Source of the DNA: Cristatella mucedo
Lineage: Eukaryota > Bryozoa > Phylactolaemata > Cristatellidae
NCBI GenBank assembly: GCA_009760855.2
Contig: WPIO01000015.1
Coordinates: 3,858,001-3,922,000 of the forward strand
DNA: 64,000 nucleotides
Direction of reading: 5' to 3'
Shown one piece after another: positions 55,745-64,000 of this stretch. Each line of letters begins with the position of its first letter. Within the stretch, counting starts at the first letter, position 1. Position numbers and translations under genes: made by a program. The notes below the pieces were generated by a model that made no database searches, was not told the DNA's origin, and was given only the letters and a program-made list of their open reading frames with translations.

Positions 55745-56207
55745 AATAGTAATAATAATAGTAATAATGCCCTTGATAAAGCGCCTTTAGAGAACTCTAT
55801 CTGTTTCTAGGCGCTTTACATTTGCTGCAAAGGGAAACGCAATTGAATGGTGAGTAATATCATGCTTGATAAACAACATGAATAACATGGTTAGGGGTGA
55901 CATGCACGGGGTGTTACAGCTGGAGCAAAACTCGGCGGCTCGGCTTGTCTGTCGTGAGCGTCGCAGTTGCTACATCACTCCATCTCTTGCCGGGCTGCAC
56001 TGGCTCCCAGTCAAGCAACGCATCATCTTTGAGGTTACCTATACCTTTGTGCAAACCTCAAATTCTTTGAAGACCGTGCATACAGTTCGTATGCTCCCAA
56101 AGCCTGGTACTCACACCCGACTTCCGTCACGAAATCCCCTGACTTGACCACATTTCAAAAGAAATTACAAATTGCACCTATTTATCCTAGCATTTAGTAA
56201 GTCCCTG
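55745..56207 (-). mobile_element. LINE-A with inverted 5' segment (twin-priming structure)
   Basis: On the minus strand the insertion ends with a normal 3' part (55911 down to 55745, with stem-loop and ATT-type tail). Before it lies an inverted stretch: 55912-56207 reads as LINE-A in the plus direction (agctggagcaaaactcggcg through atttagtaagtccctgcg). The two parts are different, non-overlapping parts of LINE-A (about 90 bp are missing between them), as expected from twin priming during insertion. It interrupts the propeller-like copy at 56208. Confidence 0.75.
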
Positions 56208-56531
56208 CGAAATCTGCTCGTGTCTCCATTGTCTGTCACCTCGGTGGCTGCAGCTGTCCACTACGTACAGCTCTCTGCCATCGTCCAGCTTCACCTTTCT
56301 GTAGCTCGCAGTGACCAGAGAAGCAGCAGTCAAAGCCACACTGCGTATGCCATACTCGCACTCGCTGCTGTACAGCAGCTGCCCCGAGCTCAGCTGCTGT
56401 AGCTGCAGCCCTCGGCCAGCATACCAATCATGCCAGCCCTCGGTCACAGCGAGCAGGTCGCCGAGCATGGACAGCTTCCTGGGAGGCCAGGGCAGCACAG
56501 TGACACGTCGGTCCTCGAGCCACTGGTTCCC

Positions 56532-56533
<2 letters not shown>

Positions 56534-56605
<72 letters not shown>
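56534..56605 (+). repeat. (CAG)24 trinucleotide repeat
   Basis: A perfect 72-bp CAG tract inside the propeller-like exon; it reads as alanine in the gene's own frame on the minus strand. Copy 1 of the gene lacks it. Smaller cagcag clusters flank it (56640-56680). Confidence 0.97.
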
Positions 56606-56606
<1 letters not shown>

Positions 56607-56735
56607 GCTGCGTCTGAGCAGCAGGACCACCCGTGAGAACAGGCGTTCAGCAGCAGAGCTGTTGCGTCTGAGCAGCAGGATGAGCTGTGAGTCGTACATG
56701 CCTACAGCGGCACGTCCATCCTGCAGGGACTGCAC

Positions 56736-56880
56736 TATAATAATAATAATATTGCACTTGATAAAGCACCCTCAGAGAACTTAATCTCTTTCTAGGCGCT
56801 TTACGTTTGCTGCAAAGTGATACGCAATAGAATAGTAAGTAAAATCATGCTTGAAAAACAAACAAAATGAATAACATGGT
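56736..56880 (-). mobile_element. LINE-A 3' end inserted in the propeller-like gene
   Basis: TAA repeats, gcacttgataaagcaccctc, then to tgaataacatgg. Flanked by tgca on both sides (gactgcac and ggttgcat), a possible 4-bp target duplication. Confidence 0.92.
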
Positions 56881-57086
56881 TGCATAGACATTGTCCTTCC
56901 CTCCGTTGCTCAGCCTCGAAGGTTTCCAGACACTAAGCTTGCTGCTGCTCTCACTGTATTTCTTCAGGCCCTGCTCCCTGGCAGCCAATAGCAGATGCCC
57001 CTCTGACGTCACAGACAGGTCGTAGCAATCGACAGGCGTCTGGAAGCTGCTGGAGGCCTTGCCGAAGTGCAGCTCTGGCTTCTCTG

Positions 57087-57460
57087 CTACAACGAAGGAA
57101 GTTCTGTGCATGCAGGCAGCGACAGAGAGCTGTCTGTGCAGAGTGCGTCTGCTGTCAAGCTAGTATGCACTAATATATTTCCTATGCTGTTCATCCAACG
57201 TACATTTTGCTATCGTCTTCAAGCACGAGCTACACTGCCACACTCTGGTAGGTTAGGGAACAATTGAGCTTGAAGATGTTCAGTGATGATGTGATGATGA
57301 GTACCATATGTCAATCACATTTCAGTTGCTGTTAAAATAAAAAAACGTTGACGGATTTACGGCTCATCAAGTCGTTTGCATGCCCGTCTTTACATATTTG
57401 CTGGTAATATAATAAAATGAAGTTTATATATATATATATATTAAAATGGCTTTTCATTGC
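57087..57460. other. No recognised gene; TA microsatellite
   Basis: Upstream of propeller-like copy 2. Contains atatatatatatata at about 57426-57441. Confidence 0.5.
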
Positions 57461-57461
57461 T

Positions 57462-57612
57462 CGCCGAACTGGTTTGGTCTAGCGGTTAAGGTGCTCGCCC
57501 GACCAAGGTCTGACTGAGGTCGTGGGCTCGAGCCCCGAGGCATAAGTGAAGCGCCTGAATAGAGATTAAGTTCTCCTGGGGCGCTATATAAATGAATTAT
57601 ATAAATGAATTA
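57462..57612 (+). mobile_element. SINE1, tRNA-derived, best copy
   Basis: gccgaactggtttggtctag, cggttaaggtgctcgcccga, gtcgtgggctcgagccccga (B-box region), then gaagcgcctgaatagagatt and a ggggcgctatataaatg end. The stem agcgcc (57550-57555) pairs with ggcgct (57580-57585). tRNA-like head plus LINE-like tail is the normal SINE build. Confidence 0.88.
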
Positions 57613-58028
57613 TTTATTTGCCTGTACATTAGGCAGCAGGCATGGCTGTACTTTCAGCATGTCAGCATACGAGGCCCCTCTCTTCCCTCCCTCACTTGCT
57701 CATGCCAAGCTAAATCTCAGCTGCTGCAAAACGATAAGTAAAACGGTATGCCACACAGCTCACCCATAGTCTTCTCACTGATTCATGAGGTGTTCCATCA
57801 GCAGACCATTGAGTGGCCTTTGAAGCTTTTCATGCAGACTTTATTTAGCATTAGGAATGGGAAAGAGAGCAGTAAGGTTAAATCGGGCAGATAGAGGAAA
57901 AGCGAATCAGTATTGAAGCAACAGCTCAATACGGTTTCAAAAAGGTGTGCAGTCAGCTGAGGCACGGGACAAGATTAGATTAGATTAGAGTGCTGGGACC
58001 CAAGTGACCGAGCGGCTCAACCAGACCG
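57613..58028. other. No recognised feature
   Basis: Nothing supported. Confidence 0.45.
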
Positions 58029-58292
58029 TTAGTTGCTGATCACGATAGCAGTATAATTCGAATCGCCAAGAGGCTCATCAAAACCAAAGGTATCGTGACG
58101 TTCAAGAATAGTCGAATAGTCCAATGATTCGAATGCTACTGTCAAGTCTAGCAGAACCGTGGGTGCGATGATCAAGCCGTCAATCAAAAGGAGGAGAGCT
58201 TGAATACTGGCAGCAAGGAAACAGTAAACCTTATTTAAAAAAACATAGTGCAGACAGATCGTAATACTGCCAATTTGACAGTACTCGATCAA
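58029..58292 (-). mobile_element. LINE reverse-transcriptase fragment, other family
   Basis: Minus frame encodes PTVLLDLTVAFESLDYSTIL followed by ERHDTFGFDEP, matching RT motif A of L2/CR1-type LINEs, preceded by ALLLLIDGLI. It does not match LINE-A or LINE-B closely and may belong to LINE-C. Confidence 0.55.
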
Positions 58293-59020
58293 AAATGCAA
58301 TTTCACTATTTTTGAATTAACCAATAACTTAGGAAGTCGAATTGAGAGTAGTCACAGAAGGTATTCAGCGATATTTCCCCGCTGAATGTACTTTCTATTT
58401 TTTGGAAATTATGCTTCAGCTTTTGGCAAGGGGTATCCAGGCAGCACTGACAAGTAAGAAATTGTTGGCTCAAAACGTGCTGCTGCAATGAGACCGCAGC
58501 TGCCAGCCAAGGTCATAACAAGGTACTTCACAAGACCCATCTATGATGCACTGACCTATTAGTTATTGGCACTAGCAATCCTGCCATCTTTCTATGTTAA
58601 CTCTAGGTTCACTACCAAGCCAAAGAAATCTCTTAGCTACATCGTGGCAAAGCACAAAGGTGCACAGGCAAAGGTACACGACACTGGATTCTCATCTTTC
58701 GTGCATTCATTATAATTGACAATACAGCTTAATGAAACTAGGCAGATTTCATTGAAGTACAAATGCAGTAAATCAAAAAAGGGTCTTCTAGAAATTGCTG
58801 CATTGTCAATAATGAGAGGCAAAGCAACCATGCAATCCTGGCAGCATTACTCACAGCCTTGCAGGCTAGAAAACTAGTAGCTAGGAATCTGAAAGCTGTT
58901 GGGCTGGCAAGTTTCCTTCAGAAAATGTGAACTCACCTGCAACGTTACTACTACCAGCATTATCCTTATAGGAGCTAGCTTCAGCTAGAATTCGGTCAAG
59001 GCAGTCTACAGTAATACAAA
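58293..59020. other. No recognised feature
   Basis: Nothing supported. Confidence 0.45.
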
Positions 59021-59021
59021 T

Positions 59022-59110
59022 ATTAATGTACTTGATAAAGCAACCTCAGAGAACTCAATCTCTTTCTAGGCGCTGTACATTTGCTGCAAAGGTAAACGCG
59101 ATTGAATATT
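59022..59110 (-). mobile_element. LINE-A 3' end fragment
   Basis: gtacttgataaagcaacctc through aggtaaacgcgattgaatat. It directly abuts a family D fragment. Confidence 0.88.
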
Positions 59111-59585
59111 ATACCTCGCTTTCAGAGAAACGAGTCCGGCAACGAGTCCGGCGACGGCGTCGAGACGGAGCCGAGACGAAGGAGGAACTCTCGCGAGCGT
59201 CGCTCTATCATTATGTAACTAGCCGAGACAATAGGACTGACAACCCAGCCAATATCAATCATCTCAGCGAACTCTGCGTCCTCTTGCTCACAGCTCGAGA
59301 GCGCAGGCTCTCTTCGCCCACTTCTTTTGTTCTCACGGAAACCGTCCAGCAACTCTAGGACGGCTGGTGGCGACAGCGACCTTGGCTAAGCGCTGCCCTA
59401 TTCTTAAATGACTAGCCGGGACTGTAGGGTCGACAGGCCAGCCAATATCAATCACCTCATGGCCCTACTACTACGATGGCTGCGTCCTCTTGCTCGAGGC
59501 TCTAGGGAAAGAGTGCGTTTCCTGCCGATCAGTTCTCATGCGCTCTAAAACTGAGTCAGGCCGGCGCTGTGCTATAGTACAGATC
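59111..59585 (+). repeat. Family D 3' fragment, rearranged
   Basis: Starts at the conserved gctttcagagaaacgagtcc, then gcgagcgtcgctc and the agccgagacaatagg region. The segment containing the conserved frame is largely missing. gccagccaatatcaatca appears twice (about 59244 and 59432), so the fragment also holds a partial internal duplication. Confidence 0.7.
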
Positions 59586-59589
59586 GACT

Positions 59590-59760
59590 TCGCAAATGAA
59601 TTATTAGCTGATTTAGCAGCTTATATAGCTTATATAGCGCAGAGGAGCCGTAACGGCTACCGCTTACGCTCGCAGCTGGCAATAACTGATCGCCCACAGC
59701 AGGATTCAAACCCACGACCTCGGTTGTGAAACAGCGAGCACCTGACCTCATGGGGTACCA
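59590..59760 (-). mobile_element. SINE2, tRNA-derived
   Basis: Minus strand. On the plus strand: attagctgatttagcagctt, gagccgtaacggctaccgc, atcgcccacagcaggattca and acccacgacctcggttgtga. The tail has a ttatatagc duplication. Confidence 0.75.
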
Positions 59761-59869
59761 CGACTCTAGAGCGCACCTCAGCTCCGATACCAACTCGCGG
59801 AGCACAGCTGACATTCTATTGTGCAACTTCGGCTTTTGTGAGGTCTCGACCATGTTGGCTGAATCCGAT

Positions 59870-60008
59870 TTACAATCCCTGGCCAATTGGTTAAGGTGTC
59901 CGCCCGAATCGAGGTCTGGCCGAGGTCGTGGGCACGAGCCCCGTGGCACATATGAAGCGCCTGAACAGAGATTAGGTTCTCTGAGCGAGCTATAAAAATG
60001 AATTTTTT
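59870..60008 (+). mobile_element. SINE1, tRNA-derived
   Basis: ccctggccaattggttaagg, gtcgtgggcacgagcccc, gaagcgcctgaacagagatt and gagcgagctataaaaatg. Slightly 5'-truncated. Confidence 0.83.
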
Positions 60009-60019
60009 TTATTTCTGTG

Positions 60020-60405
60020 CTTATGCTACAGCGAGCGATCTCACCTTGGCCTGCAGTGCAGCACTGGCTGACTCAGGACACTAGGTCTATTTTTGGAACC
60101 GCAAACCAATGCTGATTGGTTGGATATCGCGTGCAGCTAGACCAATTGAACATTTTGTCAAAACCACATCAGCTGCGGCTGATCGGAGCGTACTCTTGAA
60201 GAGAACATTAAAATTCGTATGCATGCCGGCTAGCCCAGCTAATAGTAATCGTTTAGGACTATTACATGTGGAACCTATTTGTTACTAAAAATTTGTCCGT
60301 CGTCTTTGCTATGGTCAACGTTCTCTGTTTTTTCAGCTTCGCTGTTAAAAGCTCGTAATTTTCTCAACCGCCTTCTGGTGCTTGGCTTTGCGACCGCACT
60401 GTAAC
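60020..60405 (+). repeat. Repeat E, copy 2
   Basis: Same orientation as 6112-6490. It runs directly up to the copia leader region, so the boundary between the two is uncertain. Confidence 0.62.
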
Positions 60406-61260
60406 GGGCAGGATTTCGTTCCCTGGTGCTCTACCAGTGGACCATGCAATGCAGCACTGTAGTGCAGTTAAAAACACAAGCGGCCTCAACTGGGCGCCGA
60501 AACCGACAGTTTATTATTGACCGGACAGTTTATTGTGGCGGTTACGCCGTGCCGGTACAAGGGCTCTAAGCGGCGCTCACCGGTGTGGTGGAGTTAACTA
60601 AGCGAACTCCTAAGGTTCAAATAAACCCACCCTATGCCTGCGATCTCAGGCGACGGTTCCAACAGCGAAGGCAGACCGCTAGAGCGCAACAAGATAGGAG
60701 CGGCTAACTGAGTAGCCGGTTGAGCACAGACGCGTAGGCCAAGTGACACTTAGCTGTTCGTCGCCGTTGGTTCGAACTCTCGTGCTCTCGATGCGTAGTC
60801 TCTCGCATCAACTACGGAGGCTGCAGCCCCGAGCTCTGTCGGTCATCTCCCGTTTATTCTCTTTCATCTGAACTCCTGAACTCGCTTGTAACTGCTATTC
60901 TCCGGGACACCGCTCTTGGTGTCCGTTCTCAAGCTCAATAATTTTCACCAGCAGCCTCTAAGGATGACTCCTGGTCCTGCTTGCTATCCTCGCGCTCTTT
61001 GTCTAATAAAGTACATTAGTCGGTTCACATCCAGACCGCTCTTTGCCCGCCCAAAGCTATATTCTAACCCGAGCGACTCTCGCTGTCAGATTGCCCCTCG
61101 CACCGCTCCCGGTTTACTAATGGGTCCATATCCGGTTCTGCTTGGCTGGATCCGGCCGCAACATGTTGCTCCGAGTGCCCGGGTCTAACACACTAAGATA
61201 AGGGCTCGTATCGCGGCTGACGTGACAGCTGCCCCTGTAGAGCACTGATTCTCACAGGTA
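60406..61260 (+). mobile_element. Possible copia LTR/leader region
   Basis: Lies directly before the Gag frame. Contains a polyadenylation-like aataaa at about 61005 and pyrimidine-rich sequence, as LTRs often do. No second LTR is in the window, so this is inferred from position only. A tRNA-like stretch (aggccaagtgacacttagct and ggttcgaactctcg, 60737-60782) could be an embedded SINE head. Confidence 0.3.
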
Positions 61261-61635
61261 GTGGGCCCAACATTCACTCGCGGCGTTGGTTTGGAGAAGT
61301 TTACGTGTGAGAATCGGCAGATCTGGAGGACCCGCTCGAAGTTATACTCCATAGCCGACGACCGTTGGGCCGTCGTAAACGGCGAACAGAGATCCGTGAA
61401 TTTCGCACCTCTTGCTGGTAAGAGTTGGAGGAAAAACAAGGAGAAAGGTAAGGCGCAGCGTGAGTTTGACCGGCTCACGTCGAAATCTTTGTCAGTTCTC
61501 GTCATGGCTGTCTCGGACTCGATGCTAATAAGCTTCGGCGTTGGAGCCATGGCAACGACCTCGGGCGTCTGGCATAAGCTAAATGCAATATGCAACTCGA
61601 GAACGCTGATGAGTAGACTGCTCCACCATAAATAG
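61261..61635 (+). CDS. Copia-type Gag fragment
   Basis: 124 open codons without a convincing ATG at the 5' end (the frame opens with GTG). Residues follow the N-terminal half of Ty1/copia Gag: LEKFTCENRQIWRTRSKLYS, WAVVNGEQRS, LSVLVMAVSDSMLISFGVGA and TSGVWHKLNAICNSRTLMSR. The pattern N-x-x-x-W-x-x-x, W-x-V-V-N-G and W-x-x-L-x-x-x-x-x-S/T is typical. Gag forms the particle that packages the element's RNA. The frame ends at TAG 61636; protease, integrase and RT do not follow, so the copy is truncated. Confidence 0.7.
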   Translation: MGPTFTRGVGLEKFTCENRQIWRTRSKLYSIADDRWAVVNGEQRSVNFAPLAGKSWRKNKEKGKAQREFDRLTSKSLSVLVMAVSDSMLISFGVGAMATTSGVWHKLNAICNSRTLMSRLLHHK

Positions 61636-61638
61636 CTT

Positions 61639-61930
61639 GCAGCTCTCCGACCGACAGATGGCGAACATAAAAAAAACTACGCAAGCGAAGATACGTCGAT
61701 TGCTAGTTAATTGCAAGCTGCGCCGGGGATACCGTACCGAACAGACAGATCGTCCTCCGCATGCTTACTGGGCAGCCGTAGTCTGGGTAGTCCCTGATTA
61801 TTGCTCTTGAAGCCGGGGAAACGCGTGACTTAACTCTTGACTTAATGCAGAGCAGGCCGTTGCCCAAGCGCCCGACGCAGCATAATCGGTCTTCCTTGAC
61901 GAGAGCATGAGAAGCAGGGCTCATGTATGA
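61639..61930. other. No recognised feature
   Basis: Possibly decayed copia sequence. Nothing supported. Confidence 0.4.
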
Positions 61931-61934
61931 ATGT

Positions 61935-62739
61935 TTGTATGCCTGTCTGCAACGCCGAAGGCGGAGTAGGCATAACCTCCCGATGGCGAGCGGCGTTACT
62001 GACCGCCTTATGCCGTTCGGTGCGCGTCTACGTGCAATAAGCAGGTCGCCACGAAACGAGCGTTTCTGGCGCTGACCTACTTACCGTTACTAAAGGGGTT
62101 CGTGAATCCGCGGCGTGAATTGGGATTTTACAGAGCTTTATTCGCCAGCGCACAAACTCGTTGCGTGGCTAGCTCAGTTTTATCTCCACACTTCTCACAC
62201 GTTCTCGACCACACAAGCACTCTTTGCTGAGGGAATCCGTGCCCGCATTCAGTCTAGCTTCATCTATTGTGGGGAATGACCCAAATAAGACGAGGAGCCC
62301 GAACCGGAGCCTAGACCCTGACTGGAGAAATAGGGCTCCACTTCCACCTTAACTGCAGGGATACCATACGCACTAAATCAAGCACTGTTGCTGAGGAAAC
62401 ACGTCTCCACACTTAGGCTACTTACGTCTATAGTGGGGAATGACTTAAATAGACGGAGCTTAAACCAGAGCCTAGACCCTGACCGGAGAACTAGGGCTCC
62501 GCTTCCACCTTAGAGGCAGGAATACCTCGCACACTACCTCAAGCACTCTTGTGGAGGAAACACGTATTCGCACCTAGGCTACCTGCGTCTCTAGTGAGAA
62601 ACAACTCAAATAGATGGAGGAGCCCAAACCAACGGATCAACTAACACGCCGCACCAACTACGTCTAGTACGCTTTCAGAGAAACGAGTTCGACGGCGTCG
62701 AAGCGAAGCCGATGAGAGAGAGAGAGAGATAGAGAGAGA

Positions 62740-62806
<67 letters not shown>

Positions 62807-62817
62807 CAGGAGCCGAA
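61935..62817 (+). repeat. Family D repeat, copy 4, 3' end missing
   Basis: Head (61945-62115) and about three tandem units (62280-62580) are well kept. After gctttcagagaaacgagttc (62671) comes a long GA array, then gagcaggagccgaacgagat, where LINE-A begins. The conserved reading frame and the 3' end are absent. Confidence 0.82.
62715..62808 (+). repeat. (GA)n microsatellite in family D copy 4
   Basis: About 95 bp of GA with few interruptions, at the same point as the GA run of copy 2. Confidence 0.97.
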
Positions 62818-64000
62818 CGAGATAATAATAATAATAAAAATGTACTTGATAAAGCGCCCTCGGAGAACTTAATCTCTTTCTAGGGGCTTTACATTTGCTG
62901 CAAAGGGAAATGCAATTTAAGTAAAATCATGCTTGAAAAACAAACAAAACGAATAACATGGTAAGGGGTGACATGCACAGGGTCAGCATGCACATGTGGT
63001 TAGTGGCAGCATGCACAGTGTCAGCACGCATAAGCACGTGAAGGACGAATCACAGGGACCCACTAAATGCTGTCCTAAATAGGTGTGTTTTTAAGTTCCT
63101 TTTAAATGTGGTCAGGTCAGGGGATGTTCTGACGCAGGTCGGGAGCAAGTTCCAGGCTTTAGGAGCATACAAACTAAATGCACAGTCTCCAAAGGATTTG
63201 AGGTTAGTACGAGGTATTTGTATACTCTTGGATTCCGAAAAGCGGGTGGTACGATGCTTGGCCTGATGGGGGAGTATGTCGGTGAGATAGGCTGGAGCCA
63301 TGGAATGAAGGGACCTAAAAGTGAGCGAGAAAACCTTGAAGTCAATCCGTTGCTTGACTGGTAGCCAGTGCAGGTCGGCGAGAAGTGGAGTAATGTGGCA
63401 ACTACAACGCTCACGACAGACAAGCCTGGCTGCGGAGTTTTGCACCAGCTGCAATCGCCTGATCGCACATGCTGGCAGGCCAGTGAGCAGTGAGTTGCAG
63501 AAGTCGAGACGAGATTGTACGAATGCATGGACCAACTTAGATGTGGTATCCTTATCTAAACAAGCCCGAATTTTAGGAATACTATGAAGCTGAAAATAGG
63601 CAGATTTGACCGTGGAGCTGATATGGTCGTCTAACGAGAGGTCGCTTTGGATTATGACAACTAGATTTAGAGCTGATTCGACAGGAGATATGCTGGCAGA
63701 GCCAATTTTGAGCGTCAGCCTTTCCAATTTCTGAATCACACTGGGTTTGCCCATAACTAGTTAGTTTTGTCATCGTTCAGTTTTAGAAAATTTGCTGCCA
63801 TTCATGTGCGGATGTCATCAATGCATGCAGCTAGTGAGTTTAGAGAATTCGAGGTGCTCGAAGGCTGGGAGGGATCAAAGCAAAGGTACAACTGAGTGTC
63901 ATCCGCATAGAAGTGAAAGCCTAGATTGTGCTTGGCAATCACATCGGCAAGAGGGAGTGTATAAACCGTGAAAAGAACCGGACCTAGCATGGAGCCCTGA
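62818..64000 (-). mobile_element. LINE-A, best-preserved copy, continues past the window
   Basis: Minus strand. The 3' end is at 62820-62900 (TAA repeats and stem-loop). A 234-codon frame at 63050-63754 covers the RT thumb and C-terminal domain (LDKDTTSKLVHAFVQSRLDF, LQLVQNSAARLVCRERCS, LHWLPVKQRIDFKVFSLTF, ending FSGSL). At 63802-63990 an open frame has VLGPVLFTVYTLPLADVIAK and an intact catalytic box FHFYADDTQLYLCF. A frame change near 63760-63800 separates the two. The intact YADD shows this copy is young; the rest lies beyond 64000. Confidence 0.95.

Larger units (their letters stand above)
56208..57086 (-). pseudogene. Beta-propeller-like gene copy 2, split by LINE-A
   Basis: Minus strand. 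The exon starts after a possible acceptor (gttgtag, AG at 57088-57087) with EKPELHFGKASSSFQTPVDC and DLSVTSEGHLLLAAREQGLK, KLSVWKPSRLSNGGKDNVYA. A ~145-bp LINE-A 3' end (56736-56880) then intervenes. Coding resumes with SLQDGRAAVGMYDSQLILLL, a polyalanine tract from the CAG repeat, WLEDRRVTVLPWPPRKLSML, GDLLAVTEGWHDW, CEYGIRSVALTAASLVTASY and DDGRELYVVDSCSHRGD, then is cut by the LINE-A at 56207. The parallel copy is at 32563-33452. Repeating strand pattern suggests beta-propeller blades; the specific family is not recognised. Last blades are lost. Confidence 0.62.

Noticed and set aside
55670-56232. tcgtgtctccat repeated on both sides as a target duplication of the twin-primed LINE-A
   Set aside because: The left copy is about 60 bp away from the LINE end, so it is not flanking the insertion directly; probably coincidence.
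1-64000. CRISPR array or bacterial operons
   Set aside because: No regularly spaced identical repeats with unique spacers, and no closely packed same-strand genes with ribosome-binding sites; the LINE/SINE content and introns are eukaryotic.

Overview
The window looks like nuclear DNA of an invertebrate animal. It has no operons or long uninterrupted genes, and most of it is stacked, decayed transposable elements. These include several tRNA-derived SINEs, L2/CR1-type LINEs, copia remnants, an SPIN-like hAT MITE, a long-inverted-repeat element and a Polinton/adintovirus-like integrated element. The only recognisable ordinary host gene is a spliced gene for a Kish-B (TMEM167B) protein on the minus strand. 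I cannot name the species or phylum from this sequence.

Layout. 1-3.4 kb: copy 1 of a GC-rich unclassified repeat (here 'family D', with internal tandem units and a short conserved reading frame), then a 1.7-kb foldback element with ~700-bp inverted arms. 3.4-18.6 kb: LINE-A, LINE-B and LINE-C pieces with SINE1 and SINE2 insertions, family D copy 2, a perfect hairpin, a GC-rich alanine-coding stretch and a copia Pol remnant. 18.6-26.8 kb: the Kish-B gene (minus strand, intron 1 about 3.5 kb and filled with LINEs and a CA microsatellite), with a 165-bp SPIN-like hAT MITE just downstream. 27.6-32.5 kb: family D copy 3 and LINE scraps. 32.5-33.5 kb: a broken beta-propeller-like gene copy. 34-51 kb: nearly continuous LINE-B and LINE-A copies, including the longest LINE-A (about 2.6 kb), and a pair of ~1-kb direct repeats. 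51.2-55.5 kb: an AT-rich island with a virus-like gene set: possible capsid fragment, YqaJ nuclease, phage-like fibre protein, retroviral-type integrase, and two or three small minus-strand genes. 55.7-57.1 kb: a second beta-propeller-like copy, split by LINE-A and carrying a 24-unit CAG repeat. 57-64 kb: SINEs, repeat E copy 2, a copia leader plus Gag fragment, family D copy 4 with a GA microsatellite, and a well-preserved LINE-A running off the right edge.

How the parts relate. LINE-A supplies most of the repeats. SINE1 ends in the same GC stem-loop and ATT/TAA-type tail as LINE-A, so LINE-A is the likely source of the machinery that moved SINE1. SINE2 repeatedly inserts into LINE-A. Family D copies host both microsatellite growth and LINE insertion. 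LINE-A has also hit both recognisable host gene families: it appears to form the end of Kish-B and interrupts the second propeller copy. All family assignments are by eye from motifs and from copy-to-copy comparison inside the window.
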